Shown here one piece after another: positions 10,501-16,499 of a DNA stretch of 64,000 nt. The stretch lies in the NCBI GenBank assembly GCA_015075185.1, contig JABTUW010000001.1, positions 2,294,001-2,358,000 on the forward strand, given 5' to 3'. Below the pieces are notes generated by a model that saw only the letters and a list, made by a program, of their open reading frames with translations, was not told the origin of the DNA and did not search any database. Positions within the stretch are counted from its first letter, which is position 1. Every line of letters starts with the position of its first letter. Source of the stretch: Anaerolineales bacterium (lineage in GTDB: Bacteria; Chloroflexota; Anaerolineae; 4572-78; J111). A program made the position numbers and the translations under genes.

Positions 10501-11780
10501 AAGCCGCAGAAACGCTCCAGCCTCCTGCCGAATTCAAAGCATCGCCGGCCGAGCGGATGTCGGACTGGCTGCGCAGTTTTACCCCCAGCGAAGAAGCTTT
10601 GGCCGACGAAGACGACAAAGTCGCTGAGTCGACCGGAGTTTTGGCCGGCTTGGGGCCGCTGCTGCCTGCCGAAAAAATTGCCACACCGTCTCCTGTATTA
10701 GCCCCGCAGGCGACAGCGTCCACGGCCCAGGCTGATGCCATGCTCGAAGCGGCGCAGCATTTCTATGCCATTGCCACTCAAGCACCCCGGCCGGCTACTT
10801 TGCCCGAACCCCTGACTCAGCGGGATCGTTTGCTTGGGAATATCGTGCGGGGAGCGTTGTACCTGTTGTTGATCATTCTGATTGCCCTGCCGCTGGCGCC
10901 CGGCCTGCAAAAAGTAGTAGACCCGGCATCAGGCCAAAAAGCGCCCTGGACTGAACCGGCTGGCTCGCTGAGTGCAGTGTTGGATAAGCAGCGCCGCGAG
11001 TTGGTCAGCGTTCAACTGGGCGCGATTGATTTGCAGCAGCCTGGCTCTGTCGCCTTGGTTTCGTTTGATTACAGCACTGCCACCCAGGGCGAAATGCAGC
11101 CCCTGGCCGAAAACATCATTGGCCGGCTGCGCGGCCAGGGCATGCGCCTGGTGTTCGTCAGCCTTGAGCCGGAGGGGGCAACATTGGCCCAGCGGCTGTT
11201 GGACCAAACCCTGGCCGAACGGGGTGAAACCTACGGCGCGGAGGTGGTCAACCTGGGTTATGTGCCGGGACAGATGGCCGGTATCCGCGAGTTGGTCACC
11301 GGGCGCAAACAATTATCTGCCATGCCCGATTTTAAAGAAGGGTTGACTTTTGCTGCGCCGGAGCGAGCCGCCTGGAGCGGCGTTAACAATTTGGGGCAGG
11401 TGGACGTGCTGATTACTCTTAGCGACAACCCGGTCACGGCGCGCTGGTGGATTGAACAAATGGCGGCGGCGGTTCCCCCTGACGACGGCGAACGTTACTT
11501 ATTGGCCGCTACCAGTGCTACGGCTGACCCCTTTTTGCGACCCTACCTCGACAGCCATCAACTGGATGGATTAATTTCCGGCATCAACGGAGCGGCAGCC
11601 ATTGAAGCGGGGCGGAAGAATTTTGGTCCGGCCCGACAAATGATTGACAGCCAGGGCATCGCCCATTTGCTCATTGTTATCCTGATTGCCCTGGGGACCA
11701 TGGCGGGCTGGATGCCGCCGGTGGAGAAGAAGGCTAAGGCTGAGGCCGAGGCTGAAATAGAAGCCGAATCTTCACCTTAA
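4584..11780 (+). CDS. Giant W-L motif repeat protein with membrane-anchored C-terminal domain
   Basis: 2398 residues. Roughly residues 35-2000 form a low-complexity Pro/Ala/Glu-rich region punctuated by a short motif of the form [hydrophobic]-P-x-W-L-x-[D/E/x]-[L/I]; I count about 55 copies. Early copies read 'APDWLNDV', 'VPDWLAEP'; later copies 'MPSWLSEL', 'IPAWLTGV'. Linkers are proline-rich first and glutamate-rich later. A membrane helix at about 2086-2110 ('ALYLLLIILIALPLAPGL') is followed by a folded domain of about 240 residues containing 'GSVALVSFDYSTATQGEMQP' and 'GQVDVLITLSDNPVTARWWI', then a second helix at about 2357-2377 and a short charged tail. The layout implies a long disordered cytoplasmic arm and a small exterior domain. 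Base composition is skewed by the repeats. No known family recognised; a multivalent scaffold is the simplest inference. Confidence 0.9.
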   Translation: MSTDDLERRPPSTGGLKKLSKLGGTQPKPATQNLVEQVPDWLKRLLTKYGEREGRLAGLGEGGAEVDTSVSAAPGAAPGALSNLLEQIAEEGVSGSSRDQLATSVEWGHYDEPEEPPLDDFLASLGSAPAGRQEAPPAYPPAAEAPDWLNDVIPAASAPDFDQPVGPALENEAPDWLTEMIPPDTAAPPPPAPARFDEAPNWLAEALETPAAHPSAAPPPPPAPAPPTRGSSTDEDVPDWLTAALASPAEAPPSPSPEPPQAGFDVPDWLAEPSTEPALPGAFSPASPATDETPYAVDVPDWLQDIVAPPGEEESGYEESEAAVDMPDWLMDIVPSTTAEITPPPAVAPTAPAWDAPDWITSQETGEAPDITEKPAATAADTSSWLAPEDGLPALDWLFQEQAPPPATSEVETPAQEDADWLFDSSADLSFETLPSAAPQTGEAAPSWLDDLPAQEEETAIPDWLQNITVETPAPSAGFDQLPPWLEHLQSDAAPAGQTELDQPAKSEEGTPPWLAESDIPPAAAAPLEPSPQPAAPIKSLKPLKRLSPHPEKPAESESALPLPEWAAGLIPTGVETGPMSPALPDWAAGLIPPEASVAGASSPALPDWAKELIPPGVAVKPTPPPLPESPEKPAPRPLSRLASLSKPAPEPPPAAAPAETPSWPVSPPAPVPESEQPVAESLDWLSDLSSEEDEVPAWLAEPDQTAVETSAWLSDSTLVEAGEPSDEQVEADQTFAEPSDWLGSLSAKASDSPDWLADLSGPTQEAGETVTAAADDWFAAETPAEEDNLLVERLDWFTQDRLEEPDMPAETPSTELEIPDWLADTASIPAPEVPSSSVQLPDEAEPEGLDWLTDGSAAKTGEEPPSPPGEVGAMADMELPAWLSDLPPASPVEAAPSPVGELPEAEQDIPSWLSELPEVSVAEQGGQPEVPADLDIPSWLTELPEPSSSTPLEPGEAELEIPLWLADRSDEELETPSWMAELPEIPAATSAPAYSGEAEGKPDEGLETPDWLTDLLDSAEPEVAATQPVETGDAEADLETPPWLAEWPEASLTETAPSSSEEGQADVEMPSWLSGLRELPEAKLPAPTWGDESAEEIELEAPPWLADFAGETGEPAEMGGLEAEETPPAPTAPAGLAETAVEVELETPSWLSELPEAPVAETETEIPSRLSSLPSEAAVEQVGPESEEEIPAWLSDLQSTSPVETAETAVEETEAETELEIPSWLTALPEVSEPEAAPVAFEETGETAVPEMPSWLLTDLPEMAEVEPAPAEMSEEVEAEAELEIPSWLGELPPSAVEGETEETPSWLADLGEVPVTAETAEAEATPSWLSDLEEAPAEGVAAEAAEAGLEMPSWLSELPEVTATEAAQTELIAEAETEQEVPAWLAGLREAPEAAVEEEGQAAAELEMPSWLSELPEASEAETGLVPAVEEAEAEVETPPWLAELSEIPQEETAPVGLAEDVEAEAELGLPASPAPQAAGAEVAETEAEEEIPPWLSELPQAPETEELSAPPIEEGEEEALEIPAWLTGVVGVAGAATAAVVLTDESAAAEEEAPPWLADLQEVAEVEEAETGEEAEISAWLSELPPAPEAEETSTAVVEEGEAEETLEIPAWLTEIATARAAEVAEIEPGAEEASPSWLADLTEAAEAEPTPAVLAEEVEPEAETSARLAELPQAPTTAEPTEEPESEELVIPAWLTGVRGTVVAAESIEAPEAEAETPAWLAELPPAPETEGVAAEEAETEAELEMPSWLSELPVAPAAPAETAEAEIGAVEAELETPTGQPELAETEAMAAPPAPVGEVEGEAELEEIPPWLADLSTEDLKLPSWLSDIPEFVATPAAPAEISEAEAEVESPPAQLDETVEAVSDEVAAVPPPADETVEPELPPESDWLVGLGAATAAVKAALPPAKADEFFTSEEEPELPAWLLETPEAARPAEEAPVTEAIATGGPEAPDWLKDLSETTPAVAETEAAETLQPPAEFKASPAERMSDWLRSFTPSEEALADEDDKVAESTGVLAGLGPLLPAEKIATPSPVLAPQATASTAQADAMLEAAQHFYAIATQAPRPATLPEPLTQRDRLLGNIVRGALYLLLIILIALPLAPGLQKVVDPASGQKAPWTEPAGSLSAVLDKQRRELVSVQLGAIDLQQPGSVALVSFDYSTATQGEMQPLAENIIGRLRGQGMRLVFVSLEPEGATLAQRLLDQTLAERGETYGAEVVNLGYVPGQMAGIRELVTGRKQLSAMPDFKEGLTFAAPERAAWSGVNNLGQVDVLITLSDNPVTARWWIEQMAAAVPPDDGERYLLAATSATADPFLRPYLDSHQLDGLISGINGAAAIEAGRKNFGPARQMIDSQGIAHLLIVILIALGTMAGWMPPVEKKAKAEAEAEIEAESSP
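4695..10580 (+). repeat. Array of about 55 W-L short linear motifs within the giant protein
   Basis: Degenerate protein-level repeat. Each unit is an 8-residue motif centred on an invariant Trp-Leu, usually with Pro two residues before the Trp and an acidic or Ser/Ala pair after the Leu. Spacing is about 20-60 residues. A few copies are altered (LPEWAAGL, LPDWAKEL, DDWFAAE, IPSRLSSL). The DNA is not a perfect tandem repeat, so the copies are old or under selection for the motif alone. Confidence 0.85.
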
Positions 11781-11817
11781 CCTTAGACTCAGCCTTAAAC
11801 TTAAGGAAGGTTGATTT

Positions 11818-12480
11818 ATGGAGACGATTGGCCCCTTCATTGCCGCGGGGCTGACCCTGATGGTGTTCAGCTATATCTTCGGCGACAACGTGCTGTTCAA
11901 GTTAGCGTCTCATATTTTTGTCGGCGTGGCCGTAGGCTATGCCATCTTGGTGGTCTGGCATCAAGTCTTCTACCCCGCCCTCACTTCCGGCAACCTGATC
12001 AGCGTGCTGCCCGCGCTGATCCTGTGCGTGCTGTTGATCTTCAAAGTCCGACCCACCCAGGGTGGGGTAACGAATGCCCTGGGGAGCCTCGCTTTGGCCT
12101 TTGTGTTAGGTGTTGGTGCGGCGCTGGCCCTTGGCGGCGCTTTGTTTGGAACTTTATTACCCCAGACATCGGCTGTAGCCAACATCTCGCTCCATCCCTC
12201 CCATTACCCGGATACGGAGAACGAGGTGGGCCTGGTGATCTGGCTCAATAACATCATTATCGTCTTGGGTACCCTCGGCACCTTCTTTTATTTCACCTTT
12301 GCCGTCAGGTCAGAAGGGGTTTTGGGTGGTCTGCGAGAGGGTATCGTCCGTTTTTTTGCCGGCATGGGCCGCTTGATGCTCATTTTTACCCTGGGGGCCT
12401 TATTTGCCAATACGGTCAGCTCGCGCGTGGCCCTATTGGTATCTCGGTTGCAATTTTTGATGGGTTTGTTTGGGGGCTGA
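11818..12480 (+). CDS. Polytopic membrane protein of the MutL/W-L cluster
   Basis: 220 residues with about six membrane helices: two near the N-terminus ('IGPFIAAGLTLMVFSYIFGD', 'LASHIFVGVAVGYAILVVW'), further helices at 'LISVLPALILCVLLIF', 'LALAFVLGVGAALALGGALF' and 'IIIVLGTLGTFFYFTFAV', and a last one near the C-terminus. No transporter signature seen. A TAAGGAAGG ribosome binding site precedes the ATG. It lies 37 bases after the giant W-L gene and about 100 bases before the MutL gene on the same strand. Confidence 0.78.
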   Translation: METIGPFIAAGLTLMVFSYIFGDNVLFKLASHIFVGVAVGYAILVVWHQVFYPALTSGNLISVLPALILCVLLIFKVRPTQGGVTNALGSLALAFVLGVGAALALGGALFGTLLPQTSAVANISLHPSHYPDTENEVGLVIWLNNIIIVLGTLGTFFYFTFAVRSEGVLGGLREGIVRFFAGMGRLMLIFTLGALFANTVSSRVALLVSRLQFLMGLFGG

Positions 12481-12581
12481 GTTTGTTAATCAATTGGACG
12501 TGATAGGTCCTGGGCGTTGTTGAAAGCCAGCGCAAGCTGCCAGACGCTTGCCTTTATTCAGAGTCACAGTGTAATTCAGAT

Positions 12582-14387
12582 ATGGCGGAAATTACGATCA
12601 ACAGCATTTTAGCCATTGACTGCGGGAGTGCGACGACCACGGTTGCCTTGATTGAACAGGTCAACGGCGCCTACCGGCTGGCGGCGACAGGTCAAGCCCC
12701 CAGCACCTACGAACCACCCTGGCAAGACATGACCATAGGCATGGTCGAAGCCGTCCGGGAGGTCGAAAAATCCGCCGGGCGGACTCTGTTTAACTCCGGC
12801 GGCTGGCCGATAACGCCCCAAAATACCAACCGGCAGGGCATTGATGCCGTGGTCATTGTCTCCAGTGCCGGGTCGCCTTTGACAGTGGTATTGGCCGGCC
12901 TGATGAAAAACATTAGCATAGCGACTGCTCGCCGGGCGGCTGCGATGACCTATGCTGCTGTTGTCAATGAGCTGTCACTCGATACCGGCTCGCCTACCCC
13001 GGCCAATTCCCCGTTGCCCAACGGAACGCCGCGCGAGGGTCGCCTCAGCCCTGAAGCCCAGTTGCAACTGCTTCAGGAGGGAGGCCCGGAAGCTATTATC
13101 CTGGTGGGTGGGACGGATGGAGGTGCTGTCCGGCCGGTGATTGACCTGGCCCGCGTCATTGCTATGGCTCTGCGGATGCCTACTCTGGCCGAAAAACCCA
13201 TCGTTCTCTACGCCGGCAATAGCGAAACCCGGACTGAAGTGGCCGAAATTCTGGGGCCGGTTGCGCCGCTGCGGGCCGGGCCAAACATTCGCCCGACGTT
13301 GGCGATAGAAGACCTGGCGGCTATCCAGATGGAGCTGGAAAATCTGTATGTGCAGCGCAAAATGGCGCAATTGCCCGGTTTTCAAAAGCTCAACAATTGG
13401 TCGCCCTATCCGGTCTTGCCCGCCAGCAAGTCTTTTGAAAAAGTGATCACCTATCTGGGGCGGCATAACAATCTGAATGTGCTGGGGGCCAACGTGGGCA
13501 GCCGGGCCACTGTGATTTCGGCGCAGGCCGGGGATTACCAAAACTCGATCATTCGCAGTGACGCCGGGGTGGGGCATAGCCTGGCCTCCCTGCTAAAAGT
13601 GGTGCCGCTGGAAAAATTTCAGCGGTGGCTGGCCTTTGAAATGACTCCTGAGGATCTGTACAATCGTCTCCTCAACAAAAGCCTCCATCCAACCAGCATG
13701 CCTGAAACCCAGGAAGATCTGCTGCTCGCCCACGCGGTCGCCCGCGAACTCTTGCGTTTGGTCATGGAGCAGGTTCGCGAGGGTTGGTCGTTGCCGCCGG
13801 TGGCAGGCATGGGCCAGGTTCAGTGGAATCTCATTGTCGGCGGAGGGCAGACTTTGACCCGCGCGCCGCAGCCAGGATACGCGGCCCTGGTGCTGCTAGA
13901 CGGCCTGGAACCCTGGGGAGTGACCAGCCTGGCCCTGGACGTAGCCGGCCTGGCCACCATGCTTGGCGCCATCGCCACGATTCAGCCGATGGCGGCCGTC
14001 GAAATTGCTGCGCGGGACGCTTTTTTAAATTTGGGCACTGTGATTGCTCCAATGGGACACGGTACGCCGGGTAAGCCGGCCTTGAAACTCAAGATCAATT
14101 ATGCCGACGATCACTATGTGGAGACGGAAGTGGCCTACGGTTCGATGCAAGTGATTGCGCTGCCGCCTGGCGAAAAAGCCACGCTGGAAATCAGGCCCGG
14201 CCGCCACTTTGATATTGGTTTGGGTCAGCCAGGCCGGGGCGCTCTGGCCGAGGTCGAAGGGGGTATTTTAGGGATCATCGTTGATGCGCGCGGGCGGCCA
14301 TTACGACTGTTAAAAGATGAGACTCGGCGACAGGCCCAGATTAGACAATGGTTGGGTGAACTGGGGGTGACGCATGCAATTACCTGA
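12582..14387 (+). CDS. MutL/GlmL-family protein (actin-like ATPase fold)
   Basis: 601 residues. The N-terminus 'ILAIDCGSATTTVALIEQ' is a phosphate-1 loop of the ASKHA (actin/Hsp70/sugar kinase) fold, and 'IILVGGTDGGAV', 'VLYAGNSETRTEVAEILG', 'NIRPTLAIEDLAAIQMELEN' and 'LIVGGGQTLTRAP' are typical of the GlmL/MutL family originally linked to adenosylcobalamin-dependent glutamate mutase. It is not the mismatch repair MutL. It is longer than GlmL as I remember it (about 460 residues), with a C-terminal beta-rich extension ('YVETEVAYGSMQVIALPPGE'). No GlmE or GlmS mutase subunits lie in the window; the neighbours are membrane proteins. A role as ATPase of that membrane assembly is inference. Confidence 0.85.
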   Translation: MAEITINSILAIDCGSATTTVALIEQVNGAYRLAATGQAPSTYEPPWQDMTIGMVEAVREVEKSAGRTLFNSGGWPITPQNTNRQGIDAVVIVSSAGSPLTVVLAGLMKNISIATARRAAAMTYAAVVNELSLDTGSPTPANSPLPNGTPREGRLSPEAQLQLLQEGGPEAIILVGGTDGGAVRPVIDLARVIAMALRMPTLAEKPIVLYAGNSETRTEVAEILGPVAPLRAGPNIRPTLAIEDLAAIQMELENLYVQRKMAQLPGFQKLNNWSPYPVLPASKSFEKVITYLGRHNNLNVLGANVGSRATVISAQAGDYQNSIIRSDAGVGHSLASLLKVVPLEKFQRWLAFEMTPEDLYNRLLNKSLHPTSMPETQEDLLLAHAVARELLRLVMEQVREGWSLPPVAGMGQVQWNLIVGGGQTLTRAPQPGYAALVLLDGLEPWGVTSLALDVAGLATMLGAIATIQPMAAVEIAARDAFLNLGTVIAPMGHGTPGKPALKLKINYADDHYVETEVAYGSMQVIALPPGEKATLEIRPGRHFDIGLGQPGRGALAEVEGGILGIIVDARGRPLRLLKDETRRQAQIRQWLGELGVTHAIT

Positions 14388-15468
14388 CCGGCGGATCAAT
14401 GGCCAAAGTAAAGTGACCATCCGGCGGATGCTTCCCATGCCCGGCGAGGTAGTGGTTCAGCGCGGCCAGCAGGTGGAAGCTGCGACCGTGGTGGCTCGTG
14501 CCAGCACACCCCACCGCTACCGGCTGATTAATGTGGCCCGCCAATTGGCCCAGCCAAATGTGGACATGGAGCAGGTGATGCTGAAAGCGGAAGGCGACAC
14601 GGTTAAGGCCAATGAAGTGATTGCCCGGGCGAAAGGCGGTCTTCCCTTTTTGCAGCGAGCAGCGCGGACCCCGGCAGCCGGGCAGATCGCCGCAATTGGC
14701 CCTGGCTGGGTGCTGCTGGAAACAGAAGGAGCCGTGGTCGAATTGTCTGCTTTCATCAACGGAACGGTTTCGCGCCTTATCCCGGATCGGGGCGTCATTA
14801 TCGAAGCCAGCGGAGCGGTGATCGAGGCCGCCTGCGGTTTTGGCGGTGAGGCCTATGGGCCGCTTAAACGCATGGTTGATTCACCTTTTGAAACTCTGGC
14901 TGAAGAGACGATTGACGAGACTCTTAAAAATATGATCATTCTGGCCGGCCGCTCCCTGGATGAGGAGATACTGCACCGGGCCGAAGAAATGCAAGTTCGC
15001 GGCATGATTGTTGGGAGTATTGACGCCGCGCTGCTGAAGCTGGAGCCACCGGTCAAAGTGAGAGTAGTGGCCACTGAAGGGTTTGGCGATATTTCCATGT
15101 CGCGCTATACCTTTGGACTTTTGGGGACGTTGGATGGCAAAGAAGTGTCTATCCGAGGCCATACCCCGCAGCTCTCTCCTGCCCCTGGTCAGGCCCTGGA
15201 AGATGCTCAACCGGTTATTCTGGCGACCAGCAGTAAAGCCAGCGCCCTGGCCGCCGTATCGGCGGAAAAAGAGAGCAAACCGCTGCTCACCGTCGGCAGC
15301 CGGGTGCGGGTTAGATATGGTCCCCACATCGGGGCTAGCGGCACGATTACGACCCTACCGTCGAAACCCCAGCCCCTCGAAACCGGCCTGGTTGTACCGG
15401 GAGCTGTCGTCAACCTCGGCGATGTTTCACCCTATATTCCCCTGGCTAATTTAGAACAGGTTATCTGA
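14374..15468 (+). CDS. KOW-motif/barrel-sandwich protein coupled to MutL
   Basis: 364 residues; the ATG lies inside the last codons of the MutL gene (14-base overlap), so the two are translationally coupled. Two segments resemble lipoyl-like barrel-sandwich hybrids ('LPMPGEVVVQRGQQVEAATV', 'TPAAGQIAAIGPGWVLLETE'), though no acceptor lysine motif is obvious. The central part ends in 'MQVRGMIVGSIDAALLKLEP', and residues 307-325 ('VGSRVRVRYGPHIGASGTI') form a KOW-like small barrel. I do not recognise a named family. It probably works with the MutL-like ATPase. Confidence 0.75.
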   Translation: MQLPDRRINGQSKVTIRRMLPMPGEVVVQRGQQVEAATVVARASTPHRYRLINVARQLAQPNVDMEQVMLKAEGDTVKANEVIARAKGGLPFLQRAARTPAAGQIAAIGPGWVLLETEGAVVELSAFINGTVSRLIPDRGVIIEASGAVIEAACGFGGEAYGPLKRMVDSPFETLAEETIDETLKNMIILAGRSLDEEILHRAEEMQVRGMIVGSIDAALLKLEPPVKVRVVATEGFGDISMSRYTFGLLGTLDGKEVSIRGHTPQLSPAPGQALEDAQPVILATSSKASALAAVSAEKESKPLLTVGSRVRVRYGPHIGASGTITTLPSKPQPLETGLVVPGAVVNLGDVSPYIPLANLEQVI

Positions 15469-15798
15469 ACAAAGAGGAATGAGGCACGCTTCGCGTTAGA
15501 TGCCGAACGGGTGTCGCATCTGATGCGAAGCGTGCTCACTTCGCAATTTAGAAAGTTACTGCGGTCCAGTGAGTGACTGGTCTCAGTTTCTATGAGCTGT
15601 CTTAGTTCCCCAACCCCATCATTACAGGTCTCTCCACTACATTTAGTAGCAATATCATTTTAAACCCCCTAAATATAGCCTCTGAATTTGCAAATTACCT
15701 AGCTTTGACATAAAATAAAAAGATGACAGACCTTGTCCTTTAGCCTGGGCTGCAAAAATCCGGCTACAGTCCAGGCTCAGTATTGAAGGAGAGAACCC
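15469..15798. other. Intergenic region with two hairpins
   Basis: 330 bases with no credible reading frame. It begins with a 20-base imperfect inverted repeat (15484-15535), continues as AT-rich DNA that includes a TTGACA at 15705 without a matching -10 box, and ends with a smaller hairpin (about 15741-15779, arms related to AGCCTGG/CCAGGCT) just before the ribosome binding site GAAGGAGAG of the next gene. Confidence 0.5.
15484..15535. repeat. Inverted repeat after the MutL/W-L cluster
   Basis: The arm at 15484-15503 (starts GCACGCTTCGC) pairs with 15516-15535 (ends GCGAAGCGTGC) with three mismatches and a 12-base loop. It lies directly after the last gene of the cluster and may stop transcription or processing there, but no T-tract follows, so it may be an interspersed repeat instead. 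Confidence 0.6.
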
Positions 15799-16293
15799 AT
15801 GCTAGACGAACATGATGACGAAGAAGAAGTGGGACAAAATCGACTTTTTGTCACGCTGGCGATTGCACTAATTGGGTTATTGGTTTTGGGGTTACTGGGA
15901 GTTGGCGCAGTTTTTATTATCCGCCAAAATATGGACCAGCAAACTATTGCCGCCCAGCCGTCTCCAACTCTCCTGATCCGGCTGCCCAATCCGACGGCAA
16001 CCTTCACGCCCATCCCCAAAATCCCAACCAACACGCCTATGCCCACGCCGACGAATACTCCCGTTGTGGCTCCGGGCGGCGCCGGTGGCCAGGAAGCCGC
16101 AGTGGGTAATAAGCAGCAGGACAATCCCACGCCCAAACCTTCTTCTACCCCCACTCCCGCAGCAGTCGCTGCTAAGCCGGCTGGCACCGCAGTCGTGCCC
16201 GAAACTGGTTTTGGCGGCCTGGAGGCCGTGTTCATTGCGGTCGGCCTGGCCGCGGTGTTATTCATCGCCCGCCGGCTGCGGATGTCTATGTAA
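15799..16293 (+). CDS. Small surface protein with sortase-like VPETG tail
   Basis: 164 residues. An acidic N-terminus (LDEHDDEEE) is followed by a membrane helix (about 16-38, 'LFVTLAIALIGLLVLGLLGV'), a Pro/Thr-rich linker ('FTPIPKIPTNTPMPTPTNTP'), and a C-terminal 'VVPETGFGG' motif, a second hydrophobic helix and the basic tail ARRLRMSM. The C-terminus has the three-part layout of an LPXTG sorting signal, with V in place of L. No sortase is present in the window. A GAAGGAGAG ribosome binding site sits 8 bases before the ATG. Confidence 0.78.
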   Translation: MLDEHDDEEEVGQNRLFVTLAIALIGLLVLGLLGVGAVFIIRQNMDQQTIAAQPSPTLLIRLPNPTATFTPIPKIPTNTPMPTPTNTPVVAPGGAGGQEAAVGNKQQDNPTPKPSSTPTPAAVAAKPAGTAVVPETGFGGLEAVFIAVGLAAVLFIARRLRMSM

Positions 16294-16338
16294 ATAGGGG
16301 CGACTTGTTGGCTCCTTGAGCAAATTGAGCTTTTGCTG

Positions 16339-16381
16339 AAAAAGCGACCTCTTACGCGGTTGGGTGAGGGGTCGTTTTTTT
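16339..16381 (+). terminator. Probable intrinsic terminator
   Basis: The stem CGACCTC/GAGGGGTCG (one bulge) with a short loop is followed by seven T residues, 45 bases after the stop of the VPETG gene. Confidence 0.65.
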
Positions 16382-16429
16382 CAGCCGGCCTGGCCAGGCC
16401 TGACCGTTAGGTTAAATTCGGAATTAATA

Positions 16430-16458
16430 TTGATAAATTGTGAGGGGGAGGCTATACT
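16430..16458 (+). promoter_or_regulatory. Sigma70-type promoter
   Basis: TTGATA (16430-16435) and TATACT (16453-16458) with a 17-base spacer, 42 bases upstream of the ATG of the Ig/SH3 gene and just after the terminator of the preceding gene. Confidence 0.7.
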
Positions 16459-16499
16459 TAAACTCTTAAGAGAAGCTGAATCTTGGGGATAAGAGAGCG

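Noticed and set aside
6179..10741. Long frames on the opposite strand of the giant W-L gene
   Set aside because: They are mirror products of the repetitive Pro/Ala/Glu codons; the plus-strand frame has a start, ribosome context and a sensible membrane domain.
12582..14387. Identification as DNA mismatch repair MutL
   Set aside because: The sequence lacks GHKL ATPase motifs; it belongs to the glutamate mutase-linked GlmL/MutL family with an actin-like fold.
15705..15710. A promoter at the TTGACA ahead of the VPETG gene
   Set aside because: No -10-like hexamer lies 16-18 bases downstream.
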